64,000 nt of DNA from Sclerurus mexicanus (taxonomy: Eukaryota; Chordata; Aves; Passeriformes; Furnariidae), in assembly GCA_013396755.1 (NCBI GenBank), contig VWZF01002437.1, forward strand, positions 2,450,095 to 2,514,094, in the 5' to 3' direction. Under the pieces are notes generated by a model. That model worked only from the letters and a program-made list of their open reading frames with translations, had not been told where the DNA came from and did not search any database. The translations under genes were made by a program, and so were the position numbers. Of this stretch, positions 13,401 to 24,710 are shown piece after piece. Numbering within the stretch: the first letter of the stretch is position 1; every line of letters begins with the position of its first letter.

Positions 13401-16400
13401 TTTATGCTCTTCAGATCTTTATTTCTCTGAGGTGGCAAAGGACATATGGTGAATCAACATAAAATTTAGCTCTTTATGTGCAAACCATTCTTTTTTTATT
13501 TCCTTTTGCCAATTTAGTTGGAGCAGCATGTTTTATATAGTCACAGCTGATAGCAAGTGAGTCAGTTTGTTCTGATGCTCGTAAATCTGTCAGAACTGCA
13601 CTAACAATTATGTATTTTACCGCAGCATTATCCTTGGGCTAATCATGGTTAAGCATTTTATTCTTCTCAGTCTCTTTTCTCTTTCCTCTGGCCCCATCCC
13701 CACCCTACTAGCTTACAGTCTACAGTGAGCTGCTTTTTCCTCCTCTTCTCTACTGATATCCTGTTCTATTGAGCCTTCTTTCTCAGTTCCTCGCTCTTGT
13801 GGGGTGTCCTTCTCACTCTCCTTAAAAGTGTGAGTTGTTACACTGTAACTAAGTTGACAGTGATGTTTTCATAACTTGCTATCAATATGAAATATACCTT
13901 TGCTTTTTGGATTCTAATGAGTTAAGGGGTAAATAAGGTACCTGCATTATTTTATCTTAGGACTCAGCTTCTCTGAAGTTCTCATCTCCTAACAATTGTT
14001 CTTTCAATACTCTATAAACAGAAAGCTTTTACTCTGAGACTGTGACATTATCTGCCCATCAGTAGATTATATGACTCCAGCACCAAATAATGGAGACTAT
14101 GCTGGTAGTGTTAAGATAAAATGAGTTGTAAATTAGACTCTTAGCTTTCAAGTAAATGTCTGGTTTTACACATTTGTCCTATTGCCCAATGGCTGGTAGC
14201 ATTGAAAAAAAAACAGAGAAATATTCCATACAAATGTATGAATTTGTTTTCATCCTTCATCTGGATATATTAACACCTCCTGTTGCAAACACTTCACATT
14301 CTGCTTTCCCCAGAAATAATGCTTAGACTTACGGAAAGGTCTAAAATGTGGTTGTAGATAAAGTTTTAAAGCACAATAGTTGTTCAAATGGAAAATGATC
14401 AACTTTGAAGGGAGTTACCCCTGATTTTAAGTAAAATGTCCTAAGTTTCTATGTTTTAGCTGGAACTCAGCTGCATGTCAAGTTCTAAAGGTGCAAAATT
14501 GTTCCCATAGCCAAATGGAGATCAGTTGCTTGTATTCTTTATAGACTAATTCATGGTTCATATAGTAATTCAATTACCATGACTAGAAAAGTGGTCCTGA
14601 AAATCTCCTCAGCCATGGGTCTGGTCATGGAACTGTGTACAGAATAGATGTGCTCCAGGGCATGTCCTCAGGAAGAACTGCCACTGACCCAGCATACCTT
14701 CTCCATAGCCCAAGTCGAGGGACCAAAAACTTCTTTCATCCTAACCAAGAAAATAAGCAATGTAATCAAGACAGGAAAGATATGTATTTTCTCAATATTA
14801 AATTAAATGCATGTATCTACATGTTCAGTTTTCAACATGCCAATGTATACTGGCAATGGAAAACAGCATCAGAAGTTAACAGGGTGGAAGCTGAAGTTAA
14901 CTTCTGGACTAGAGGTCATTATCATGATAGAGCGAACTAACAGGCAACTATATGTAGTAAGAACTCATGGCTTTAACATGTTGCTAAAACACTCAAGTTC
15001 TGAAACGGTTAATGTAAATGCAGCTGTCATAATTAAGTTTCAGATTTTAGTGTTATGCTGAAATGAAAGGTTCTTATTTTCATACCATCTGCAGACTCGG
15101 GAAGACAACGCAGCAGTTCTGCTGTCTGCTGGTGTTTTGACGGTTTCCCTCCCAAGAGCATGGAGATAACATGCAGCTCTCTGTAGCTGCAGCACAAGTG
15201 ACAACAGCATTGTCATGAAGCTTGGTTGAAATCTGTTCAATGTTCATCAGTGACAAGCAGCCAGTGAGCAACTGTGGCAGGCATTGCACCAGTAGGCAGA
15301 GGAAAACACCTGAGAAGTTTGTGGTCATACCACAGGCTCCACTGATCAACATGCCACTGTTATCTGTCAGGCTGCAGCTAGCAGAGGTCCTCAACTGCTT
15401 CTTGAAGTTCTGCCAGGAATGGATTTAGAGCAGGAAGAAAGGGAGTAATAATTAAGGGAACCTCAATGCCTTCATAAGCCTCAGTTCTCTTATAGTGCTG
15501 GGGAGGTGCCTGTGATGCTGTAGCAGGAATGAACCATCTGCTACCATCTCTTTCTCTCAAAAAAACCCAGTTTCGCCCCCATGTCCCTGTATGTGACGAT
15601 GCTCATAACAGGGCTGATGCTCTGCCACTGGGGAAAGCCCACAGCAGACAGCATGGAGCTGAGGGTCAAAGCTGTGCTCCCTGGGAGGACAGGGAGAGAC
15701 ATGTGCTTGTGCTAGGTAGGTTACAGAGTGCAAGGACAGAAATAGTGGTCGTGGTATAACAACCCAAATTGCGTAAAGGGGCCTACAAATGACAAGATTT
15801 TTTCTTAAATGAGATTTCGGAAGACGAAGCAAGGTTCTGCAGCATGATTGGATTCTGCAGTCAGTCCCTGAATACTTAGGAAGTACTTTAGGCAGTCCCT
15901 TTAGGCAGTCCTGAGTGACAGTGAAGATGTCACTTGCCCACCTGTAAAGAAAGATTTTTCCATCTTGTATAAAACTCCTCTCAAGCAGAAACACAAATAG
16001 CATCACTGCATGAGCAGGAGGGTTCCCAACAAACAGCTTCATTTGCAGGAGGCAAAGTCTTTCTGTCCTGCCTAGCTGTGCACTGGTGACAGGGCTTGGC
16101 ACTTGCTCAAATCTTTCTAGTGAGAGGCAAAAGAGAGAACAAATCTATGAAATAAAAACTGTGCCAATTTTATCCCATAACTTTTCCAAATATCTTGCAC
16201 TGTAATATCAACACATGCATCCTGTGCTCACGACCTCTGATTTAAAGGTCCCCGGGCCAGAAGACTCCCTCCAGCCTTAACCTTCTTTTTTTCTCCCTTC
16301 AAAGCCCTTTTTACTCTCTCGATTAGATTCAAGGACCCATCTCTCAGTGTTTGTCATCATGCTGTATCCCTCTGTGCCTTCAGGGTGTCTTCTTTTTTCT

Positions 16401-18229
16401 CAGTTCCAATGGCTCCAAGGTCATTCACTGCTCCTAAGGGAACCTGGCTTTTTTCTTCAATCCCCAGACATCAGACATCTCTGGACCCCTCTGTCTATTC
16501 CTCTGCCTGTCTTCTTTCATGGTTCTCTTTTTCAATTTGCAAAACCTTCACTCTATCAAGTTTTAAGCAACCATATTTCAAGAGAATGGACAGGAAATTC
16601 CCATGCCCACAATTAAATTTCACATATAGAGCTGTGCGTGCCTTAGTGCCCACACTGACAAATACTTCTCATAATGAGCCACAGCTAGTACAAATCCAGT
16701 GACACAAAACCTGAAACGATTGGAAAGAAAAGAATGTGACTCAAATACGTAGGACCTTTCTTTTAAACACAGAGAGCTTTTCATTGTTAAAAATATGCTT
16801 GAATACAGCATTCAAAACCTGAACAAACTGATTAACCAGGGACCAAGTCAGTAAAGGAGCAGTGGCACTCTGCGTTATCATGTGAGAGGCCCCAGTTTGG
16901 GAATGACAGAGTCTGATGATAAATGGCTGCATCACGGCCATGATGCCACAAGTCTCTGTGGAACAATACTGGCTCCACTGCCCTTACTTGACAGCTGCAC
17001 TCAAATCTCTGCAAACAAAGATTACTCCAGAAGTCCATTTCTTCTGCTGCTGCTGAAAATGTTGCCTGAGGAATACACATGGTCACTTAGCTATGAGGAT
17101 ACACTGAAGGGATCTCTGGTGCACGGCTTCACTGTGTGTCCCTGTCTCCTTCTATTGGGTTTAAGGACCTGTGTGCCAGGAAGTGGGCACAGAGACATTA
17201 CGTCGCCAGAGGGAAGTGTGTCTGCTGGATGATTTAGAAAGCAGCCTATTTGGTTGTGCCAGCAAAGGCAATGCATCTACCAATACCTGCCCTGAAGAAA
17301 AGGTCACAATGATCAGCTACAGCGCTGCAAGTGAAAGGGCAAAATATTAGTAAACCAGTGAAGTTTTCCATTTTATTTTCTCCTGAGTGATATTTTGTGT
17401 TTGAATTGTTTGTGAGCAGAGGCAAGAGGAGGCAGTGTAAGTGCTTGAAGTCCACAGCCATCCATGTGCCACACCATCCAACTATGGAGCTGGCTAGAAA
17501 CAATGCTTTGTTTAAGAAATAATTACAAAATTTACAAAAGTTTCCATTTTCAAGTTTTAAGAAATTTTGTCTTTTCTCTCCATATCCTGCCCTTGTTTTA
17601 AATAGAAGAAAATGATTTTATAAAACAAAAGGAATTTTAGATGAGTCCTGGACCCTCCAGTGTCTCAACAGAGGGGTATTGTGGAACTTTTACATGGTTG
17701 TTTTTTGCTCCACAAAACATTTGGGACCAATTCTCTGTCCCAGCATCTGTATCATCAAATGGCAACCTCAACTACTTCTTAGTAAGAGCATATTTTCCAC
17801 TCTTTTGTTCTTCAAGTTGCATCTTAAAAAGTACATGGTGCCCCATATAGGATTAAATTTAGGTTTTTAGACACAGCCAGTGATTAAGGTGAGCATTTAT
17901 GGTCTTTTCCCTGGCAGGAGCCAATCTGTGGGAAAGCCCAAGCCCTACAGTGAAGTCAAGGTATGATGCTGTAAACCAAACCCCGTTCTGTTGTTCTGTT
18001 ATTCAAGGAGCCCCATCAAATTATTACCATTGTTTATACCCTAATAAAATGTAGAGGTCTCATTCAGGTTTCAGGTTCCATGGTGCCTGATTCCTTCCAA
18101 ACACAATGAAACACGGCTCTAAAGCTGATGGTAAAATGAAAACAGTTGTGAGAATTTAACAGAAGTCATAATGAATTATTTTCAGGCATATGCTTGTTTT
18201 AAATGTTTTCTCATAGCTGGTAGTGTAGT
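7480..18229. other. Long segment with no recognised gene
   Basis: About 10.7 kb of mostly AT-rich DNA. It contains two longer open frames, 12615-13097 (+, 160 codons) and 15557-16102 (-, 181 codons), neither of which resembles a known protein. A small tandem duplication of TTTAGGCAGTCC lies at about 15888-15911. Pyrimidine-rich tracts ending in AG (for example near 10,960-10,985) resemble splice acceptors, but no convincing exon follows. I see no RNA gene or mobile element. Confidence 0.5.
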
Positions 18230-18251
18230 GGGGGGAGGGAGGGCAGGGGGG
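18230..18251 (+). other. G-quadruplex-capable G-run cluster
   Basis: Four G runs (GGGGGG, GGG, GGG, GGGGGG) are separated by loops of only one or two bases. This fits the standard G3+N1-7 quadruplex pattern with very short loops, which are usually the most stable. It lies in otherwise AT-rich DNA with no adjacent gene seen. Confidence 0.75.
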
Positions 18252-19160
18252 AAAGGAATTTCATTGTCTTTAAGTAAAAAACACAACATAAATCAGCTTT
18301 GATAATCCTGTATTACAGTGACGGCAGTAGTGCTGGTCCAATCCCAGACTGCCCCTCCCAGTCCCAAGACGGGGACAAGACACTTCCTTCCTCCAACAAA
18401 ACAGAAGAAGGGACAGGTGTCCCAGCTGTGGTACTGGCCCTGCACGCCCTGAGGTTTTACACATATGGCAATACTTTGTACAGGTGCTCATAAACATGAT
18501 ACAATTTATTACTATTTCTCCTTCCCAGTTAACCAGAATCAGAACATTCATTTTCAGACAAAATTCCTTTTTTCTCCCTAACAGCTGCAAGGCTTAAAAA
18601 TTTTAACTGTAGGCTTTTTTCTTCTGATTTCCAGAACTAAAAGTATTCCCAAAAGTAAAGACACGCACCACTCCTTCCATACACTTATGCATCTATTCTG
18701 ATACCTGGTTCTGCTAAAGAATGTACTAGGAATCTCAGATGCTGAATAGCTGCTTTCTCTTAACAAACATGCAAGGACTTCTCCCAGAAGTCTTACAGAC
18801 ATTGGAGTTATGTAAGTACTGATAATTAAACAACATGATTTTATAATGTTTACAATCGTGATGAAAATTAAGAAGGAAAATAAATCTTATTTTAAAAAAT
18901 CAAATATCCCTAAAACAGTTAATGCCTTTTTCAGGCATCATAAAGAACGCAAACAAAACAACAAAACTAGTCCTCACTTTCTTTCCTTTTCCATGTTATT
19001 TTATATGATAAATGCTAAAACTTTATGTACAATCACTGCTCACTTAATAGGCAGGTTACAAAATTATATTCAGAGGTCTAGCTTGATTTTGGAATATGAA
19101 GAAAATTTGAGGAAAGCATGGGAAAAATATTTCAAAACTAGAGGGAGTGGGTCAGATAGA
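18252..19160. other. Intergenic or intronic, nothing recognised
   Basis: AT-rich DNA with open frames of about 106 codons or fewer that match nothing I know. Confidence 0.5.
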
Positions 19161-19180
19161 GGTTAGGGTTAGGGTTAGGT
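19161..19180 (+). repeat. Short interstitial telomere repeat
   Basis: Three contiguous copies of the vertebrate telomere hexamer (GGTTAG phase) plus GT. Such short interstitial blocks are known in vertebrate genomes and are often attributed to telomerase-mediated repair of a double-strand break or to chance. The flanks are AT-rich unique DNA. Confidence 0.85.
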
Positions 19181-20143
19181 CACTCCAAAGTCTGCATTTG
19201 CACCCTGTGGTTGGTACAGCTCTCCAAGAGTATCCTGAGAGGTCTTGCATCTTTCCATAGTGTGACACAACCTCCACCTACTTCAGAATTTAGTTGAGAC
19301 ACTGTGAACGGGAGGTGAGACACAAGAGAGGTTGCTGAGGTTGCTATCAAGAAAACAGGCCAGCAAACCAAAGAATCACATTTGTATTGTCTGCCCTTAT
19401 GTTAGGTCTGACGGGCATGTGCAGAGCAGGAACTTAGATGGCAAAGGACCCCAAAGTCTTGGTCCCCAGCCCGGGAACTGCACTCCTTTCTTGGCACTGC
19501 TGGCATACGGCTCAGTGGCCACAGAAAGCCATAGAACAGCAGCACAGCCTTTTCTGGCTACTGCAGAAGGAGAGGAGCTGGAGTATATTTTAAAAACTAA
19601 ACTCTAAGCATTTAGAAGTCTAGACTTCAAATGCTAGAGCTGTTTGGTTCCTCCTGCTATGTTGACTTCATACCTATGACTGTATCTTAGGCCCAGATCC
19701 ACCAAGTTCTTGTTCATGGATTTGAGACCAGGGCTCCCCACAGCCCAGAGACCAGGCAAAGTCCAAATGAGGCTCAGGCCACCATCATCTATACTTATCT
19801 GAAACCAGTCCTGGTACCACCTGCAGGCAATGCAGGCACAGTGCGAAGCACCAGTTCCCATTAAAGTCTTGATTTGGGTTCACTCATTGAAAGAGCAAAA
19901 GAGAAAAGCATGGCCATCTCTGCTTGGGAGTTGCTCTGTGTTGCTGTCAGTAGCTTCTGCAGACAAGCACGACACAGGGACACTGTTCAGCAGCCAGGCC
20001 TGGCTTCCCGAGCAGGACAGCCCTGCTTCACTCTGCTGCGTGCTGGGTACACACATACCCCAAATTCTGATAACCCTGAACCATCCAGAGAACATTTCTA
20101 CTCTGTAGTCACTTTGCAGTTGCCTTGCCTGAGGTTGATGCAC
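19181..20143. other. Unique DNA of moderate GC, no recognised gene
   Basis: This stretch is somewhat more GC-rich than its surroundings, with several overlapping open frames of 75-103 codons on both strands. None is recognisable. It ends at a polyadenylation-signal plus poly-A sequence, so a retroposed copy of an unknown transcript is possible but not shown. Confidence 0.4.
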
Positions 20144-20167
20144 AATAAAATTAAAAAAAAAAAAAAA
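20144..20167 (+). repeat. AATAAA followed by poly-A run
   Basis: An AATAAA hexamer at 20144-20149 is followed within a few bases by 15 A's (20153-20167). It could be the tail of a processed retrocopy whose body lies upstream. No target-site duplication or recognisable body was found, so a simple A-rich microsatellite is equally likely. Confidence 0.5.
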
Positions 20168-23100
20168 GATTATGCAAGATACTAGTGAATAAAAAATGCC
20201 CTGAGTAGGATCTAAATACAGCCATACACCTGGTGACCACTATCACCAGACTCACTTCAGCAACAGGTGACATAACTCCACATGAAAATTACTCCAAATA
20301 CACTCGGAATATGTTTTCTGCTGGTGTGTGAGTGTGATCAGTATGGATGATGTGGGATTCTGCAAGAATGCCATTGCAGACTTTTGCCACCAGTATATTA
20401 ATAGTAGAGTTATGTTAAACTAGTTGTCCAGCACTGATCTTTAATATCTTGTCTGGAACATTCCATGATTAAAACAATGTATGAGGAAACTTGTGTCTAT
20501 TAGAAGATAAAAAACTGGTAAGTAGATTTAATTGTTTCTACAACCTTGTGTACTAGGCATGCTTATTTTAATATAGTCAAGCATGAAACCTACATCAGAT
20601 GGATTAAGAGGGGCCTATAGAATTGACTGGGAGTGCAGATTGCTATACTAACACAGATTTTACTGCCTTCTCAGGAATAAAATTTAAACAATATGCTCTA
20701 CAAGTACCTGAGCTGCTATGCCAGCAGATACAATTTGCAAGCAATAAACCTGCAGGAGAGATCAGCAGAGAAACTGAAGCTTTCTGGTTTTGATGCACAA
20801 CACTACCCTGACATTCACAGTCTCTTCTGCATTTTGCTTGTCCAAGGGAATAACCAGTTCCTTCAACAGCTCTTCAGACCATGTGTTGCCAGTGCAGGGA
20901 CCTTGTCATCCTAAATTTATTAAAAGAACCCAGTTTCTCAAGAATATGCCTGGGTAGCAGCTAAGTAAACATACAAAACCATAATACAGTGCTGCCTGAA
21001 AATATACTACAGTTAATGTTTGCACAGGAAAATTCTTACATACAGCAAATACTTTAGGACTTTCTGATTACCTCCACTTGCTGCAGTAGTTGTAGCTTCC
21101 TGTTATAGCATCACCCTGCTGCTGGAATATTACCAACAGTGGTAGCCTGCACTGGAGTTTTATTCCTTTTTTCTGGGCCGGTCCTTTCATCTTTTTTTTT
21201 CCTCTGAAGGTTATTTATGCAAGTGTGACATGCAGTTACAGTAAAGTTCCTTGCAATGAATGGAGTGCAGGGCAGTGGTAAATTCCATTCCAAAATCATT
21301 TTGAATTCTAAAGGTTCCATTTAAGGGATAATGATGGGAGCAAAGGGCATTTCTCCAGGATTAATCACTGGCTGGGTGAGATGATAGCCCAAGGCAAAGC
21401 CACAGGCCATTAACCCCTGCGGGTCACCTTATCCCTACAGGAAACGCACTGGGTCAAGTTCACTGTTGCTATTATAAACTCTTATTTGAGAAAGGGGTTA
21501 CACTTCTATGTTTATATCTGTCTTCCATTCCCATGTTTGTAATGATAGTGGATAGCTTTTGGCAATGCCTCTATATTGTACCATGGAGAGATGTAAAAAC
21601 AAGTTCTATTGTTATATTTGATGCCAAAGACACAAGTAGATTTTGAAAGTTTACAGTAACATTTAAGATTCTTGGTAAAAGAATGAAGAATGAAATGACA
21701 GGAAAATACCACATAGAAAAGGCCCAAGGAAATGACATTAGAAAGAGGGAACCTCTGTTCAGCTGGTGTAAATCATCACATCTCTAAAGCCAAAGGAGCT
21801 ACATGAATTCACACCAGCTTAAGAATTCAGCCAGAAGTTGAGATTGAAACACACTGAAGAATAAATTTTAGGCTTGGCTCCTATACCATCACATAGGGAA
21901 CATCACACAAACTAGCAGTTTGACAAAAATACCGCTAAATGGGATTTATGTGCTCATGAAAACAGCATTTTAACCTGGTGCCTGAATCCTCTATTATTTA
22001 AATAGCTCCCAGTCCCACAAACTTTAGTCAGGTTCAGTACTTTCTAGCCAGTGCACCAGGCAAAGGTCTTCCAATCAACCCATTGCAAGGGGAAAAGCTA
22101 TCAGTGTAGCTCTGTGGGTTGAGGCAGCAGGAATTTTGCTCACTATGAAGTTTTTCTTTGCTCGCATGAATGGTAACCCCAGAGTTCAAACTCAGATCCA
22201 GAAAGAGACTGTGTAAAATCTTCAGGATATACACCCTTTAGATCCTCCTGAACAAAAAGAAAGGGACAGCAGACAAGGTCAAACCAGAGGAGGGTTTGTG
22301 TGCTTTCTGCCTGCTTTCCAAGCCTCTTTTGACATATATCAAACAACTCCAACTTTCATTAAAGAGCAAATAGTCCTTAGCCCTCTGCTAAAGAAGTGCA
22401 CTGAGGACATGGGAGTTCTTCTGTCTCACTGCTTGTGCCAGCTCCTTGCTTCCCTGGGGGTTGCAGTACCTGTATCCTTTTGGGATGCACTGCCTGAAAC
22501 TCTCCTCTACCTCCAGCCTCTCTTTCCAGAGGTGGAGCAGGGATCACTGGTTTTATGATGCCCCTGCAGTTAGCAGCAGTAATCCCTTCTATAAAATTGT
22601 TTCCTGACTGAGGACTTGCACAGGAACAGCAGACTTAGACTACTTCTCCACAGACTGCAAGGGAGTTCAAATGCACTTAGCTCCTATCTACAGGGCAAAT
22701 CTAGGGGGGCACTTAACCCCTTCATTTTGAAGTTGTGCTGAAGTTCAGCAAAGAAGTGAAGATCCACTGAGCCACAGAAAGGGGCCAAGAGCACATCTCC
22801 ATACCTAGCAGTGGAGGTGGTGCCTGAGGCAATGGAGCCCTCAAGTCCAGAGGCTGCTCCTGCAACATTTCCTATGTTTATCCAGTTACAATCATATGTA
22901 CAATGCATAAGCAGCTGTGTAGCAGCCAGGATGTCACATTCTCCCTGAGGTAGATAGAAGTTTCACTGCAGTACAGAACTGTGGAGTTTTCCCCAGCAAT
23001 ATGCCTTTCTCTCAGAGACTGTCCTGATGCCTCTCTCCCCTGAGAAAGGAGCGCAGACCAACACAGCTGCTTATTGCAGCCTGTAGCTCCTGCACGCACA

Positions 23101-24647
23101 AGGAAGCTCCTTCCTCACCACAGCCAGGTGCTTCTCTTCTGGACAGAGCTCAAATTTCAGATGGAGCCCTGCCTCTCAAACTCCCAATTTGTGATTGCAG
23201 TGGCTTATATGTTTGTTTAAATTCCATTTGAAGGCATCTGCCTCTCCTCCCGCACTGTAGACAGCACCTAGACAGCTAACACACAGGTCTGGTTTCCCTA
23301 AAGAGTTTTAAAGTTGCACAGGAAAACACACTTCTATCATTTCCTAGTTTCAGATTACTGTACTTTGCAGCTTTCATGTTTTTCTAATGGAGTTTGTAGG
23401 TTTAATACAAAAATACAAACATTTCCAATGTATGGCAACAAACTGCAAAGTAAGTATAATTACACTAGCTCTCGCCAAATCAAAACCTTCTTATCTTACT
23501 CTTAATTGACTAAAAGGATTTGCAGATGCTGAAAACAAAACTTTGGCATCAACATTTAATAAAATACAGCAATAAGATACTAATCATCTGACAGGATCAA
23601 GTAGCTAGTTTTTAGATAGAACTAATGATGCTGACTACTCTCTAATTAATAGAAAAACCAACCAATAAAAGGTCTGGGTTAGAAAAGCCATTATTGCCAT
23701 TCACTTTCTTTACACTTTATTTTGAAGAAAGACCCACTATGACAGTAAAAAGCAATTGTTCCTCACGGCCCTGACCCCTGTGGAGATGGAGATAGGTGTA
23801 AGAACAGACTTCAAAAGGAAAACTCTGGCAATCTGTCTAGCAGGGCCAGTTAGGAGGAGCAGTGTAAAGCTGCTGGCTACCTGCAAGTAAACATGGTGAT
23901 TTTTCCACCACTTGTTCTCCCACATGGAATGCATTGTCATTTTATGGCACCAATGCCTCCAGAGCAGGTAGAAATGTAACTCAGAAGTAACTGAGGTACC
24001 AGACGTGATCTCTTTTTCTTCCCTCACTTGCTTAGGGAGAGCAAGGGAAAATTCTTGCAGAACAGGAATGGAAAATGATCGTCGCTGCCAAACCTGGGCT
24101 ATCTCCAGCGCATGATCCAGCTTAGGAGAGGAACCAGTGGGAGGATTGGGCATGTCTACTCCCAGTGCTGCTCACAGGTATCAGAGGTACCAGAGCTGGC
24201 ATCAGGTCCCAGGGATTTTAAAATGCTTCCATGTCCTGTGTCTGTTCAAATCCCCACCCAGCAATTACCAAGCAGTGGTGAAATCTCACCCTTCACAGTT
24301 GCACGTACCACTGCAATGTCTTCCCTGCTCTGTTGTGCACACGCATCACCTCTCTATATTCTTGTATTTGCCAGCTTTATGGAAGAGATGTCTTTTTGTT
24401 ATATGGAAACAGTAGCTCTTGATTTCCAACTACTAGTGTTTCACTGCCATTGCAGTACATAACAATCATTATAACAACAGGAAACATCATGCTTGGAAGA
24501 CAAAAAGGTTGAAAATATATTTTAGTTTTAAATCTATAGAAGTTAATTTAGAAATTGAGAGAAGCATGATACAGTGTATTGCATATTTGGATGGCCAATA
24601 CTTGGAATGCTCACTCCAATTACTAATTTTCTGCAGAGTCTTCAACC
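20168..24647. other. Intergenic or intronic, nothing recognised
   Basis: About 4.5 kb without recognisable exons, RNA genes or mobile elements. Open frames up to 138 codons (23737-24153, minus) show no known domain and are within chance expectation. Confidence 0.5.
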
Positions 24648-24710
24648 TATATATATATGTATGTATATGTACATATATGTATATATATGCATACTATATA
24701 TATATATAGC
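24648..24710. repeat. TA/TG-rich microsatellite
   Basis: Interrupted TATA, TGTA and CATA units make up about 60 bases of low-complexity DNA, ending in an uninterrupted ATATAT run at about 24694-24709. It is a compound, decayed dinucleotide repeat. Confidence 0.85.
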
